Assembly: GCA_964017195.1 (NCBI GenBank)
Contig: OZ024895.1
Location: 13,428,534-13,492,533 of the forward strand
Source: Siderastrea radians
Taxonomy: Eukaryota; Cnidaria; Anthozoa; Scleractinia; Rhizangiidae
Direction of reading: 5' to 3'
DNA: 64,000 nucleotides
The notes below the pieces were generated by a model that worked only from the letters and a program-made list of their open reading frames with translations, was not told where the DNA came from and made no database searches. Positions 55,201-64,000 of the stretch are shown here, one piece after another. Numbering within the stretch: the first letter of the stretch is position 1; every line of letters begins with the position of its first letter. The translations under genes were made by a program, and so were the position numbers.

Positions 55201-58200
55201 TACTTAGATGACATCGACGGTAAAACAGTTGTAAATGACAATGCATACTGAATACAAGTGCTCACCTGAATTCTTCAACAGAAACTTGATAAAGCTTTTG
55301 TGGATCATTCTCAGGAAGACGGCTGTACAAGGCTGTGATCTGTTGACAGAAGATAGAATGATCTAATCGTTTAGAAAAAATGACATGTACATGCTTCCCA
55401 TGTTCATATTTTTTTATGAAACCTTTTGCTGCAGTAAGGTAATAACCAACACATATCAGAAAGACAAAGAAAATTGGGGGGTTCCTCCATGCAGATTTTG
55501 GAGATAAAGCATATTGAAGAATGTAGTATTTCTGTTGGTAAATGTTTGCAGCTGTTGTCAATCCTTCACATAAAATTAGCTCAAAGAAGGTCTTGTCTTG
55601 TAAGTTATGTATATCCACATTCTAGAAAAATTTGATTGCAGGTGAGTAGTAGAACCAAAATAATTACAATGTAAGACGATTTCCAGTCAACGTTCTAGCA
55701 GTAAGTGCAAAAATTAAGTTACCGAAAAAAATACTTGCAGCACGGTCACATTTTGAGAACAGATAAGAAGAACTTATGGATATACTGTAGTTTTGCTCCC
55801 ATGGTGACCCCATGAGAGAAAATTGGATTTGAAGTTATCCATATTTCAATTAAAAAGATGCTTCATGAATCGTGTCCTTAAAAAAACAACCATAACATTT
55901 CAAACTGTTTTTCAACAATGGATTAACCCTTTAAGCCCCAATAGTGACAAGCAACTACATGTAATTTCTCCTTACAATATCCCAACTTGATCAAACATAC
56001 ATGTACAGGTCACAAGAATAAAGGAAATGATCGCCAAACATAATATGTCAAGTGCTATAATGTTTGCACACATTCTCTCAACTAGTACCACAAGAAATGG
56101 ACTGTAGCACTAAGGAGAATGTCCATATTGATATCAAGGCTTAAAGCATTAATTACAACTTACTTCTGAGGTTAATTTTGTTTCCAATGTCTTGAACTCA
56201 GGAGAGCCTTTACTCCCATATTCATTCTTCCAATCTTCAGGTCCTCTTATTGTCATTCGAACTCTTACTTCTTTACACTGGTTTTGACCACCTGTAAGAT
56301 AATTTATCATCTGACTCTTAACATTATTTTACATTTACGTTTGAGTCTGGCAAATAAGTGGCTCACAACTTCCAGCACTTGATTTGGTAAGTGATCTACA
56401 ACTATAATAAACACCCACTCTCTATTAAATGCTCATAAATGCCTCAAGTATCTAATAAATAACCCTACAGAGTACCTAGTGGAAGCCTTTTCTAAAAAGC
56501 TCTCTCAGGATTTAGTTGACCTCAAGACTAACGGTAGCCAACTACATGTATTCACAAACTCATGGAAATTCAGTTTTGGCTAATGAAAATTTCAAAGCAC
56601 TAGAGCACTAGACAGAAACCAAATAAAATTACAAATACAGATGTCAATTTACAAATGTACATGTATATATCACAAAAGGAAATTGAGCTTGAAGGTACAG
56701 AATTATTTTAAAGCACAAACTGATAGCAAAAACCAAATGAACAATAACTTCCTTGGACTTTCCATATTACCAATGCAATGAATGACAAAAAATGTAGTCA
56801 TGCATGCTATTACTTGGAGCTTTTGGGGACCCTGTTTCATTTAGCGAGGCCACGCATGCTTTTTTTTTTTTTTCAGGTACACCTTGATGGAAACTGCTTG
56901 TATATCAAGTTATTTCAACCACCTCAGCAAGCAAATTAATTAGCCAATGTTCCAACAACATCACTTCCTAAACACAACAGTCAATAACAAAGACAAAACA
57001 ATTGACGAGTAGCTTTCCCAGCCAAAAATTTTTAATTATTCAAATAATGAATACATTTGTTTTAGAAGCAAAAAACTTTCACTCGCTTGAAAATGGAATG
57101 GCTTTGTGAGCCAAATTAGAAAACTTATAGGGTTTTCACTCAAATGATCAGTTACACAACATTAGAAAGCAAATTGACATTTGAAAACAACATTATTGAA
57201 CTGCAGTGTTTTCAAAATCTAAAACAAAAGAAATCAACCAAAAATCAACTCTCCTGTTTCTATATTTGCTGCAGTTTTAACCTGCATCCCAAAACTGAAC
57301 TGAATTGGAAAAATTTAGATTTGAACCTCAAATCGTCACCTGCACCCTGTTCCCACCGAACCCTTCAAATAATAAGCAAATTCTCTGGAAGCATGAGTAA
57401 AATTTACACACAGAGGTTGGATCCAAACTCATTAAATGCATGTTAAAGGAAACAATACACTTGCAGTGCACACTACTAGCAGTAATCTCCGAAACAATGC
57501 ACACTTTTGGTGTGTGACAGCAACTGTTTTTTTTTGGTGGTAAACTCAGTGACCCAAAATATTAAGAGCGGTTTGCTGTAAGAACCGACTAAGGGTATGC
57601 AAGATAGAAAAATCCGATTTTCTCAAAATCTGCCAGAATAAAGGCTTTGGTGAACTAGTTCTAAAAATATAAGTTTCAGGTCGTTTAGGTTTTTATTTAT
57701 TTTTTAGTGAATATTTTCGTATTTTGCCCTTCGCGGCAGTCAAAATCAACGCCAAAATCGGGACTTTTCCGGAACCTCCTGTTCAAATATTCAAAGCGTC
57801 CTAAATAAGATTAACCCGGGGAGTTAAAAGATCTTATTTTCTCTGTTTATTAGCAGTGTCAAAGCTTCATGAAAAGCGAACGTGAATTTTCAATGGAATT
57901 TTAAAATTTATACCCAACAACGGTCGTTAGCGACAACCCAATTTAGGCTAAATTCAAGGCTCAAAAAAGCACTCTGGTACATGGCTTTACACAACGAGAC
58001 TATACTCTGGGAAAGAACAATCACTTCAACTAAACATCGGCCGAAAAACATTTTGGGACAAATGGAACGGCGAATTTTGAGAGCGCTTTGAAAACAGGCT
58101 ACTTGAGTGATATGAGCGACCCTTTGACCTTTCATGTCAATGGAAATCAACACACAGCAGCTCTTAAAATGTGACTTTCCTTCGCCAGAATACGAGTTTG

Positions 58201-61200
58201 CTTGTTTTTCTAGAATGTTTTCAGATAGAGAAAACTAGGATTTTGAATTTGGAGGCCTTTGTTCCCAATAATGAGCGATGTTGGGCAATTTAGAGAAGTA
58301 TGTTATGAAATTGACCTACTCTGTTTATCACCGAATTGTACATTCAAAGTCTGTTTACAACGTGAATGCGGAATCAATAACGAAGTAAAACAACGATTCT
58401 TGAAATTTTTAGGAAATAACTCTTACCTAAGTGAGCTTTTCCTGGCTGGAAACTGCAACTTTCATTGCAAAACACATAGCAAGATCGCCGAGCCGTGTTG
58501 CATGTGAGTTGTCAAATGTTTGTACAGTGCCGCCGAGGTTCCCTATGTTAACGATTAACCAGATTTTAGGCCTGCATAGCGTGCAGTCGCAAAACAACAC
58601 TATGGTGACGAACGCTTGTGCTTGATAGGAAAAAAAAGTAGGGGAAAAAGGAAAAAGAGAGCTTTTATTACATATATTGCTCGCCCGCTTGCTGACGTCT
58701 CCTATTTCCTGTGCTTCACAAATGTCTTTCTCACTGCTCGTGTTCTATGATACAGCAGCCACACCCGTAGACAAGCCTTTTCATGCTGTTTTTCCTATGG
58801 ATGTCGCACAGGTTCGAGTCAGTCATATGCGATGAGGTTGTGAAAAATTTAATTTTATACTTAAAAAAGTACTTCATCCAGTACAATCTGGCAGGTATCA
58901 CAGAGATTTTTCTCACTTAATATCTCCCGTTTGGGCAGCGGTTCCTCTGCCTGTCCCTGGAAAAATGCTGAATACTCCGCAAATCATCAGGACAATGATT
59001 CTCAACAAGCTAGCATGCTTTACCGGTAGGAAACAGACTTTACTGCATTCAGCACAGTAACCATATGTTAAGACCCTTGCCCACCTGCATTGCCAGAGAG
59101 AAAAACAAAAACAGAAGCAACAACTGCCCGTGTCGCCGACATCACAAGAGAACTCTGCTGTATAACTCAAGGGATCAAGAATCCCACCATCGACACCGCT
59201 ATCCTACGACGTGAGTACGCTGGGTGCTATCAACTGCTGTGTAGCATCATGTGCTCTAAAGAAGGCCAATACCTGGACGGGTGTCTGCAGAGTGGATTTC
59301 GGTTACCCAGAAAGAGAAAAAGATACTATCGAAACCCTAGCATGTGTAGCAAGCGTTTCTGTGGGCCTAGGGTTTTTCGTACGTTCGAAGCATTTTTCGC
59401 TTTTTGGCCGCGCAAAAATTGGGCCGAGCGCAAAAGAAGTGGGAGAAGGGGCCGGGAAAAGGGAGGAAAAAAACGTTTGTCCGCAAACTCCACGATTTTG
59501 AAAAACCCGTACGCCAAAGGACGCCAATCAAATCAGTTAAGTTAATTTGAGCGTGACCGCATCAACACAACTAACTGTTTCTCTCCAGCTGGAAAATTTC
59601 CATGGCCAGGTTTGACTCTAGAAGAGAAGGCGGCTGTTCGGTGGCTTCAAATCTCAGGGACTTTCGGGAAGCTTTCTCTTTCTACAAAGACTGTTGCCTG
59701 ATGGAGGTTGGAGCAGCCGATTAGACAAGTTGATACGTTGATTTGGTGGAGCTTGGGAAACAGGAGACTCCATATACTTATTGCATTCCGAATAACTTCG
59801 AATAATGCCCTTAAGTTCCTAATTTTTCGAGCACAAAGACTGCAGACACGTTCCGAAAATAGCTATACAAGTTTTCAACAACTTCCACTGTAACCACTCT
59901 GAAGATATCAGCAAGAATTGCTCCTTAAGAATCCTTTCTTTCCGACGCTTTGAAAAGGTTCCCGAAGAAATAAAACCGATTTTCCTAGCAGAGATAAATT
60001 TCCAAATTTATTAACTTTGAAATTACAACGACAAATCCTGAAGCGCCCCCCTTTGAGTTTCCAACTTTCGAGGTTTCGACATCACATCTCCGAGTTCTTC
60101 GTCTCTGCAGTTCGTGGGTTTGACTTACGTGGAGCATGTTTTGATTTTGACGAAAGTAAATTTGTAACATCCGGTGATCTGCTATTTGTTGCTTTATTGT
60201 CAAGCTGTCACGCCACGAATTCACCAAACCTTGAGTGCTAAAGGGACTTTTTTCAAACTTGTGGCGTTTGCGGGCAAGCGTTTCCTTTTTTCGCCTCCCC
60301 TCCCCCCCCAACTTCCCGCTCCTTCCTTTTTTGCGCGCGCCTTAATTTGGCGCGGCCAAAACGTAAAATGCCTCAAAAAGGCGGAAAAGTCTTCTGAAGT
60401 GCTTGCTACGCAGGCTATCGGAACTCACGAACTTAGACACATGAATGATTGTCACGATTTACAAATAGCTTGCGACTGTCACTTGCAACTTCCTCATGTA
60501 AATTCGACGGTGTAAACATGTTAATCAATTTTGAGTTTTCTTGTGACACGGTAACAGTTTGGAGAGAGAGCGTTTGACGTTGGCAAAGGAAAATACTGGC
60601 CTAATTTTTTTACTGAAACATTTGCCATGAAAAAGAGACTACTAATCAAAGTTGCGCAACAAACTGGGAACAGGCAAGAACTTGGCATATATTCGAGTTG
60701 CTAAGAAAGCAGATTAGTCGATGTTGTTCTCCAGGTACTAGTTCCTCACTGCACGATGGATGAGTTGTACTCTTCGAGAATAATTTACAAGCTGCGTCAC
60801 TCTGATAGGCGAGTTGGCTTTTTATACTTCGTGGTAAGCGTTTAAGTCATAGTGCTGCGCTAGAGAAGCAAAAGTCTATACCCGATAGATTGTACTAGAT
60901 CGGGCTTCTACAGTTATAGCACGCCATCGCTTACAACACTGGCCTGAACTTGTGCGACTTGCATAAGAAAGGCAGCGTGAAAACGCTAAGCATACCCATG
61001 CTTAGGAGTGTTTTTTTTAGTATTTTGGCTTGGGCAGATGTATTTCTCGCATGGCGCAGGGTGCAATATCTTTCTTCCTTAGCGGACATTAGACCTTCTA
61101 ATTAAAGACTCTTAGCAAAGAAATGAAATGCTGCCAAGTCCATGGTTGAGTTATGTAACTAAGGGTAGGGAGAAGGGGGTAAGAACAGTAGAGCAGTAAT

Positions 61201-61205
61201 ATAAA

Positions 61206-61243
<38 letters not shown>

Positions 61244-63523
61244 AATCTTATCGCTTATGACAAGTTGAACCTGTGCGACATGCATAGGAAAGGCAGCAAG
61301 AAAAGGCTGAGAACAGCCGTGCTAAAGACTGTTTGTAAGTATTATGGCGTGTGCACATGTCTATCCCATACATATGTATCCCATGCAGTAGCGGAACCAG
61401 TCGAGGGAAGTGGCTGCTGTTTTATCGAAAACTAGAGAGACATTCAGTCTCATTTGTGGGTTTTATGTGTTTTATTTACCAAAAGGTAAAATGTTTCACT
61501 AAGAATGGGAGTTCAAGGAAGAGCCTTCTGGAGTGAATAATTGAACGAATTTTGTGTGTTTACTACGCTTCAGGCGCTTGTCCAACAAGACGCTCCATAA
61601 CCTTTACTACAACGCTAAATTTTAGCGTGCTCCATTTGGTCGAAATCGATCACGTGACGCGATACTGTCTCTCCTCAGTGGCACCCGATCAATGCATATT
61701 GGCAATTTTCGCTCAAAAATTAGCGTTGGACGATAAAAACAGTAGAGGGATTCTGTCTCAGGCCCTATGTGTGATAGGTTCCCTGGGAAATTTGATGTGC
61801 AAACTTCATATAAGCCCTAACACTACGTTCTTGGACTAATATTTGTTGTGAACATCAAATTTCCTCCGGCAACCTATCAGCAACAGAAGAACTCTATTGT
61901 ACGTGTCACCGGTTTGGATGTAAAAATAAAAATATAATAATAAGTATATATATGTAATAAAAGCTCTCTTTTTCCTTTTCCCCCTTCTTTTTTCCTATGA
62001 AGCACAAGAGTTCCTCACCATAGTGTTGTTTCCGACTGCACGCTATGCGGGCCTAAATCTGGTTAATCGTTAACACAGGGAACCTCGACCGCATTGTAGA
62101 AACATTTGACAACTCACGTGCAACACGGCTCGGCGATCTCGCTGTGTGTTTTGCAATGAAAGTTGCAGTTTCTAGCCAGGAAAAGCTCACTTAGGTAAGA
62201 GTTATTTCCTAAGCATTTCATGAATCGGATTTTTACTTCATTATTGATTCCGCATTCCCGTTGTAAACAGACTTTGAATGTATAATTCGGTGGTAAATAG
62301 AGTAGGTCAATTTCATAACATATTTCTCTAAATTGCCCAACATCGTTCATTATTGGGAACAAAGGCCTCCAAATTCAAAATCCTAGTTTCCTCTATTTGA
62401 AAACATTCTAGAAAAACAAGCAAACTTGTATTCTGGCGAAGGAAAGTCACATTTTAAGAGCTGCTGTGTGTTGATTTCCGTTGACATGAAAGGTCAAAGG
62501 GTCGCTCATATTACTCAAGTAGCCTGTTTTCAAAGCGCTCTCAAAATTCGCCGTTTCATTTGTCCCAAAATGTTTTTCGGCCGATGTTTAGTTGAAGTGA
62601 TTGTTCTTTCCCCGAGTATAGTCTCGTTGTGTAAAGCCATGTACCAGAGTGCTTTTTTGAGCCTTGAATTTAGGCTAAATTGGGTTGTTGCTAACGACCG
62701 TTGTTGGGTATAAATTTTAAAATTCCATTAAAAATTCACGTTCGCTTTTCATGAAACTTTGACACTGCTAATTAACAGAGGAAATAAGATCTTTTAACTC
62801 CCTGGGTTAATCTTATTTAGGACGCTTTGAATATTTGAACAGGAGTCTCCGGAAAAGTCCCGATTTTGGCGTTGATTTTGACTGCCGTGAAGGGCAAAAT
62901 ACGAAAATATTCACTAAAAAATAAATAAAAACCTAAACGACCCGAAACTTATATTTTTAGAACTAGTTCACCAAAGCCTTTATTCTGGCAGATTTTGAGA
63001 AAATCGGATTTTTCTATCTTGCATACCCTTAGTCGGTTCTTACAGCAAACCGCTCTTAACTGTGGTAAAATTCAGCATTTATTAATTTTTTTTGACTGGA
63101 CTTGATTGAAGATTTTTTAATTAATAAGCTTTGAACTGAATATTGGTGCTTGTTGTATGCCAGCATATATCATAGACAGCTGTAGATGCTGCAATCCCAG
63201 TTGCCTGTACTGAAGCTATTTCAGTAAATACAACTTTTTCTTTGATTAATGTTACTTACAGTTAATGTTTATGACAAAGAGTCCAGTGGCGGTGCCGAAT
63301 CCATTATCAGCAGTACATTTGTATCCTCCAATGTCTTTCCTCTGTATGTTACCAAGATGGAGCTGGTTACCAGATGCATTGAACTGAGCCTCGGTGAATC
63401 GTTCTCTTGTCCAGGTGATATTTGGCTTTGGGTCACCAGATGCTTCACAGGTCAGGTTCTTAGTCTGTCCAGCGTTAACGACTAATCTTCCCTCTGGTTC
63501 CCGTTTGGTTATTTTTGGAGGCA
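46058..63523 (-). CDS. Ig-SEA single-pass receptor with tyrosine-motif tail (5' end outside window)
   Basis: Eight exons join in phase: 63260-63523, 56164-56291, 55266-55339, 50555-50697, 49913-50116, 48343-48373, 47809-47902 and 46058-46237. They give 371 residues ending at TAG. Order: one Ig domain, one SEA domain, a Thr/Pro-rich stalk, a transmembrane helix, and a tail of about 115 residues. The tail has LNYADL (ITIM pattern), TEYSEM (YxxM, the PI3-kinase SH2 pattern) and proline-rich stretches. It is a plasma-membrane type I receptor; ligand and true signalling partners are unknown. SEA with Ig recalls adhesion-GPCR and mucin-like ectodomains, but here there is one membrane pass. More exons must lie to the right. 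The introns hold a 5.5-kb transposon and several MITEs. Confidence 0.85.
46685..47705. other. About 1 kb present in copy 3 and absent from copy 2
   Basis: Copy 2 runs from AATAAGGTACT (about 40163) into AAAAGGCACCCACTGGG (about 40217) with only some 50 bases between. Copy 3 has about 1 kb there. It lies in the last intron of the receptor gene. No ORF or terminal repeats were recognised. Confidence 0.5.
47809..47902 (-). CDS. Receptor tail exon (proline-rich, PAYVEARMY)
   Basis: A 94-base exon that enters in phase 2 and leaves in phase 0. It encodes NRQPPPSGLGTASPAYVEAR, then MYAPANATKKQ. It is duplicated at 40322-40415. Confidence 0.82.
48343..48373 (-). CDS. Receptor micro-exon (31 bases)
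   Basis: It is bounded by TTTGTTAG and GTAAGT. It joins in phase with both neighbours and encodes KYTEADGYR, plus split codons for Ser and Met at its edges. I found it because the phases of the flanking exons (1 and 2) require such a piece. There is no duplicate in copy 2. Confidence 0.72.
48510..49026. mobile_element. TTAA-flanked element with GACGATTTC ends
   Basis: TTAA at 48506-48509 and TCAA at 49027-49030 flank a 517-base element. The ends GACGATTTCAGCTGAACG and the near-complement at 49000-49026 form terminal inverted repeats of about 50 bases. A block at 48694-48795 (CGCTTGCTACGCAGGC) belongs to another repeat family nested inside. Partial copies are at 12329 and 55675. Confidence 0.78.
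49145..49176. repeat. (CAA)n microsatellite
   Basis: About ten CAA units, in a receptor intron. Confidence 0.95.
49270..49560. repeat. Degenerate repeat with inverted AACAATATTTTAC pair
   Basis: The segment has AAATA units, then TATCCTCACTGGTGAGGATAT (self-complementary, 49310-49330), then AACAATATTTTACTCACTCG and GTAAAATATTGTTTTAACC facing each other. It looks like a decayed foldback element. Confidence 0.6.
49913..50116 (-). CDS. Receptor stalk and transmembrane exon
   Basis: A phase-1 to phase-1 exon of 204 bases. It begins DPPDTTPSGQTPTPTKGD, a Thr/Pro-rich stalk likely O-glycosylated. The helix ALAGIIAGCAAFVIVIIIII runs on into VCCIKKRKQ, a basic stop-transfer with two membrane-edge cysteines that could be palmitoylated. 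Confidence 0.87.
50555..50697 (-). CDS. Receptor SEA domain, third part
   Basis: A 143-base exon (phase 2 in, 1 out). It begins KGSIKATLNMQF, which joins the previous exon's EEF-Arg to give FRKGSI, the SEA motif where many SEA domains cut themselves between Gly and Ser. The rest closes the domain and leads to the stalk. Confidence 0.85.
50811..51206. mobile_element. TTAA-flanked palindromic MITE, independent copy
   Basis: TTAA at 50807-50810 and TCAA at 51207-51210 surround a 396-base member of the 16953/29071/40735 family. It is not in the segmental duplication, so it is a separate insertion. Confidence 0.83.
52158..52535. repeat. Tandem duplication, 189-base unit
   Basis: Two adjacent units, 52158-52346 and 52347-52535, agree almost base for base (TTCCCTGTTAGGTTACAATC, ACCATATTTACCATTAGTG, TTAACCATTCAGGAAGTACA in both). 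The few differences suggest a recent event. Confidence 0.93.
52810..53235. repeat. Diverged tandem pair, about 215-base spacing
   Basis: AATATGGTGAAATTTATCAT occurs at 52845 and again at 53055, with matching flanks (CCTACCCCACCCCTCCC and CCTACCCAACTCCCCCC). It is older than the 189-base duplication next to it. Confidence 0.8.
54885..55160. repeat. Inverted pair, MITE-like
   Basis: GCCGCCAAACCTTTGAAGTTT near 54890-54910 faces AAAACTTCAAACGTTTGGCAG near 55126-55146. The size and layout suit a decayed MITE; no clear target duplication was found. Confidence 0.6.
55266..55339 (-). CDS. Receptor SEA domain, second part
   Basis: A 74-base exon (phase 0 in, 2 out), with AACAG acceptor and GTGAGC donor. 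It encodes ITALYSRLPENDPQKLYQVS, then VEEF. This is the SEA helix-to-strand part leading into the FRKGSI site. Confidence 0.82.
55675..55868. repeat. Partial copy of the GACGATTTC TTAA family
   Basis: It begins GACGATTTCCAGTCAACGTTC and follows the left half of the 48510-49026 element to GATGCTTCATGAAT, then breaks off. It lies in a receptor intron. Confidence 0.7.
56164..56291 (-). CDS. Receptor SEA domain, first part
   Basis: A 128-base exon (phase 1 in, 0 out). It encodes GQNQCKEVRVRMTIRGPEDW, then KNEYGSKGSPEFKTLETKLTSE. SPEFKTLETKL is the typical SEA opening helix (S-x-E-F-x-x-L). The phase lets it follow the Ig exon directly. Confidence 0.82.
56292..57561. other. Receptor intron, part left of the transposon
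   Basis: AT-rich intron sequence with a T15 run near 56860. No exon with proper splice sites was found. Confidence 0.55.
57566..58681 (+). repeat. Left inverted arm of the 5.5-kb transposon
   Basis: The arm matches 61947-63055 in reverse complement throughout. Open frames in both arms (about 82 residues each) are mirror copies. One minus-strand frame near 57908-58153 recurs at 62471-62713 on the plus strand, but neither shows a domain. Confidence 0.87.
59340..60416. repeat. Inverted pair of GTAGCAAGCG-type repeats inside the transposon
   Basis: 59345-59525 and 60243-60416 face each other (GTAGCAAGCGTTTC with CGCTTGCTACGC-like ends; TTTGGCCGCGC with GCGCGGCCAAAA). The same family occurs at about 48694-48795. 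The sequence between (59526-60242) may be the body of a nested element. Confidence 0.65.
61206..61242. repeat. (ATT)n microsatellite
   Basis: A perfect ATT run inside the transposon middle. It lies between two diverged copies of a segment with GTGCGAC-TGCATA (60954 and 61274). Confidence 0.95.
61947..63055 (-). repeat. Right inverted arm of the 5.5-kb transposon
   Basis: This is the reverse complement of 57566-58681, with scattered substitutions and small length changes. It ends AAACCGCTC just before TTAA. Confidence 0.87.
63260..63523 (-). CDS. Receptor Ig domain exon
   Basis: A phase-1 to phase-1 exon of 264 bases, between TTTTCAG and GTAAGT. It encodes PPKITKREPEGRLVV, NLTCEASGDPKPNITW (Cys 1 and Trp) and DIGGYKCTADNGFG (Cys 2), an I-set Ig domain. 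NLT, NIT and NAS are N-glycosylation sequons. It is the most upstream visible exon of the receptor. Confidence 0.88.
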
Positions 63524-64000
63524 CTGAAAATGGAAAAAAAAGGAAACTTCAGTGAAACTTCCAGAGAATGAGTTCAACTAGACGCAACAACAGCATCTGT
63601 TCTTAACGCATAAATATCACCTTATACACACTCTGATAATACATGTACATGTACATGTATAGCATGTCTCATTATTAACCAATAAGAATGTTACTAACAT
63701 ACCTAAGAGGTTCACTTACAAATTATGTAATTCACTCTCATTCATGTAGTTGTTACATCCATGGGCAGTCAAGAATGATGGAAAAAATGCATAAATAAAG
63801 TAAAGCCGTAAAACTGTATTTTGTATTTTAGTAAATGTGGTTTATTATTTAAGCTGGCAGGATAACTGTGCTGTGTCGACTCAAGTACCCCCAAAAGATG
63901 TCACGACTCCGCCCAATACGGAATATAATTATTTTCTCCCAACTAGCCATCATTATAAAGCCGTGATGTTCTCTGAAAACCGAATTTAGTTTATACTTTC
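63524..64000. other. Receptor intron running off the right edge
   Basis: No further exon was recognised. A short (ACATGT)n run lies near 63642-63660. Confidence 0.55.

Larger units (their letters stand above)
50698..55265. other. Receptor intron within the SEA domain (4.6 kb)
   Basis: The intron between SEA parts 2 and 3 holds a TTAA MITE (50811-51206), a 189-base tandem duplication, a diverged 200-base tandem pair and an inverted pair near 54885-55160. Short ORFs here show no domain. Confidence 0.6.
57566..63055. mobile_element. 5.5-kb TTAA-flanked DNA transposon with long inverted repeats
   Basis: TTAA at 57562-57565 and 63056-63059 flanks an element that starts GAGCGGTTTGCTG and ends in its exact complement. 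The arms are about 1.1 kb each (57566-58681 and 61947-63055) and nearly identical by eye. TTAA duplication with 5'-purine ends is the pattern described for Kolobok; piggyBac also uses TTAA, but its ends start CC. The middle (58682-61946) has no convincing transposase. A short INCCVASC stretch near 59226-59250 could be a worn THAP-like zinc site, which Kolobok transposases carry, but this is weak. It sits in the Ig-SEA intron. Confidence 0.83.

Noticed and set aside
57908..58507. Open frames repeated in both arms of the 5.5-kb transposon
   Set aside because: They are mirrored because the arms are inverted copies. No domain, no splice structure, and frames differ at their ends.
59090..59545. 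Possible transposase exon in the transposon middle
   Set aside because: A short Cys-rich INCCVASC stretch is suggestive, but the rest runs into a different repeat and no DDE or full THAP pattern is present.

Overview
This is eukaryotic genomic DNA. It is AT-rich and intron-containing, with very few genes and many young and old mobile elements. The gene families and the repeats I recognise point to a cnidarian, most likely an anthozoan (coral or sea anemone). These are intronless class A GPCRs, phase-1 Ig/FN3 exons, a tRNA-headed SINE-like repeat and short elements starting CCGTATTTACTCG. The organism is an inference; no species marker is present.

Layout. 1-3915: the 3' end of a Tx1/L1-like LINE with a 29-A tail, inserted into an unrecognised coding frame (3916-5079) that also carries a nonsense codon. 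5080-9200: non-coding, with a foldback repeat and a clean TA-flanked MITE. 9202-14221 (+): a decayed receptor gene of four Ig exons, one FN3 exon and one transmembrane exon. Two Ig exons and the FN3 and TM exons are clean; the rest carry stops, a frameshift or a lost cysteine. 14.6-48.1 kb: three copies of a large tandem segmental duplication. Copies 1 (about 14.63-26.51 kb) and 2 (about 28.22-40.67 kb) each hold one intact intronless GPCR gene on the minus strand. Copy 3 (about 40.73-48.15 kb) has lost the GPCR by an internal deletion. The copies differ by several mobile-element insertions whose empty sites can be read in the sister copies.

46.06-63.52 kb (-): a multi-exon single-pass receptor gene that continues beyond the right edge. 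The visible order is Ig domain, SEA domain over three exons, transmembrane exon, and a cytoplasmic tail over three exons with ITIM-like and YxxM tyrosine motifs. All exon phases agree, giving 371 residues to the stop. Its last two exons lie inside the duplication, so a second intact pair (39393-39572 and 40322-40415) lies downstream and could serve as an alternative tail. The intron between the Ig and SEA exons holds a 5.5-kb TTAA-flanked DNA transposon with about 1.1-kb inverted repeats (57566-63055).

The functional content is therefore two closely related GPCR genes, one live Ig-SEA receptor, and the wreck of a second Ig receptor. The segmental duplication spread the GPCR and copied the signalling tail of the receptor. 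I see no prokaryotic operon, CRISPR array or virus.
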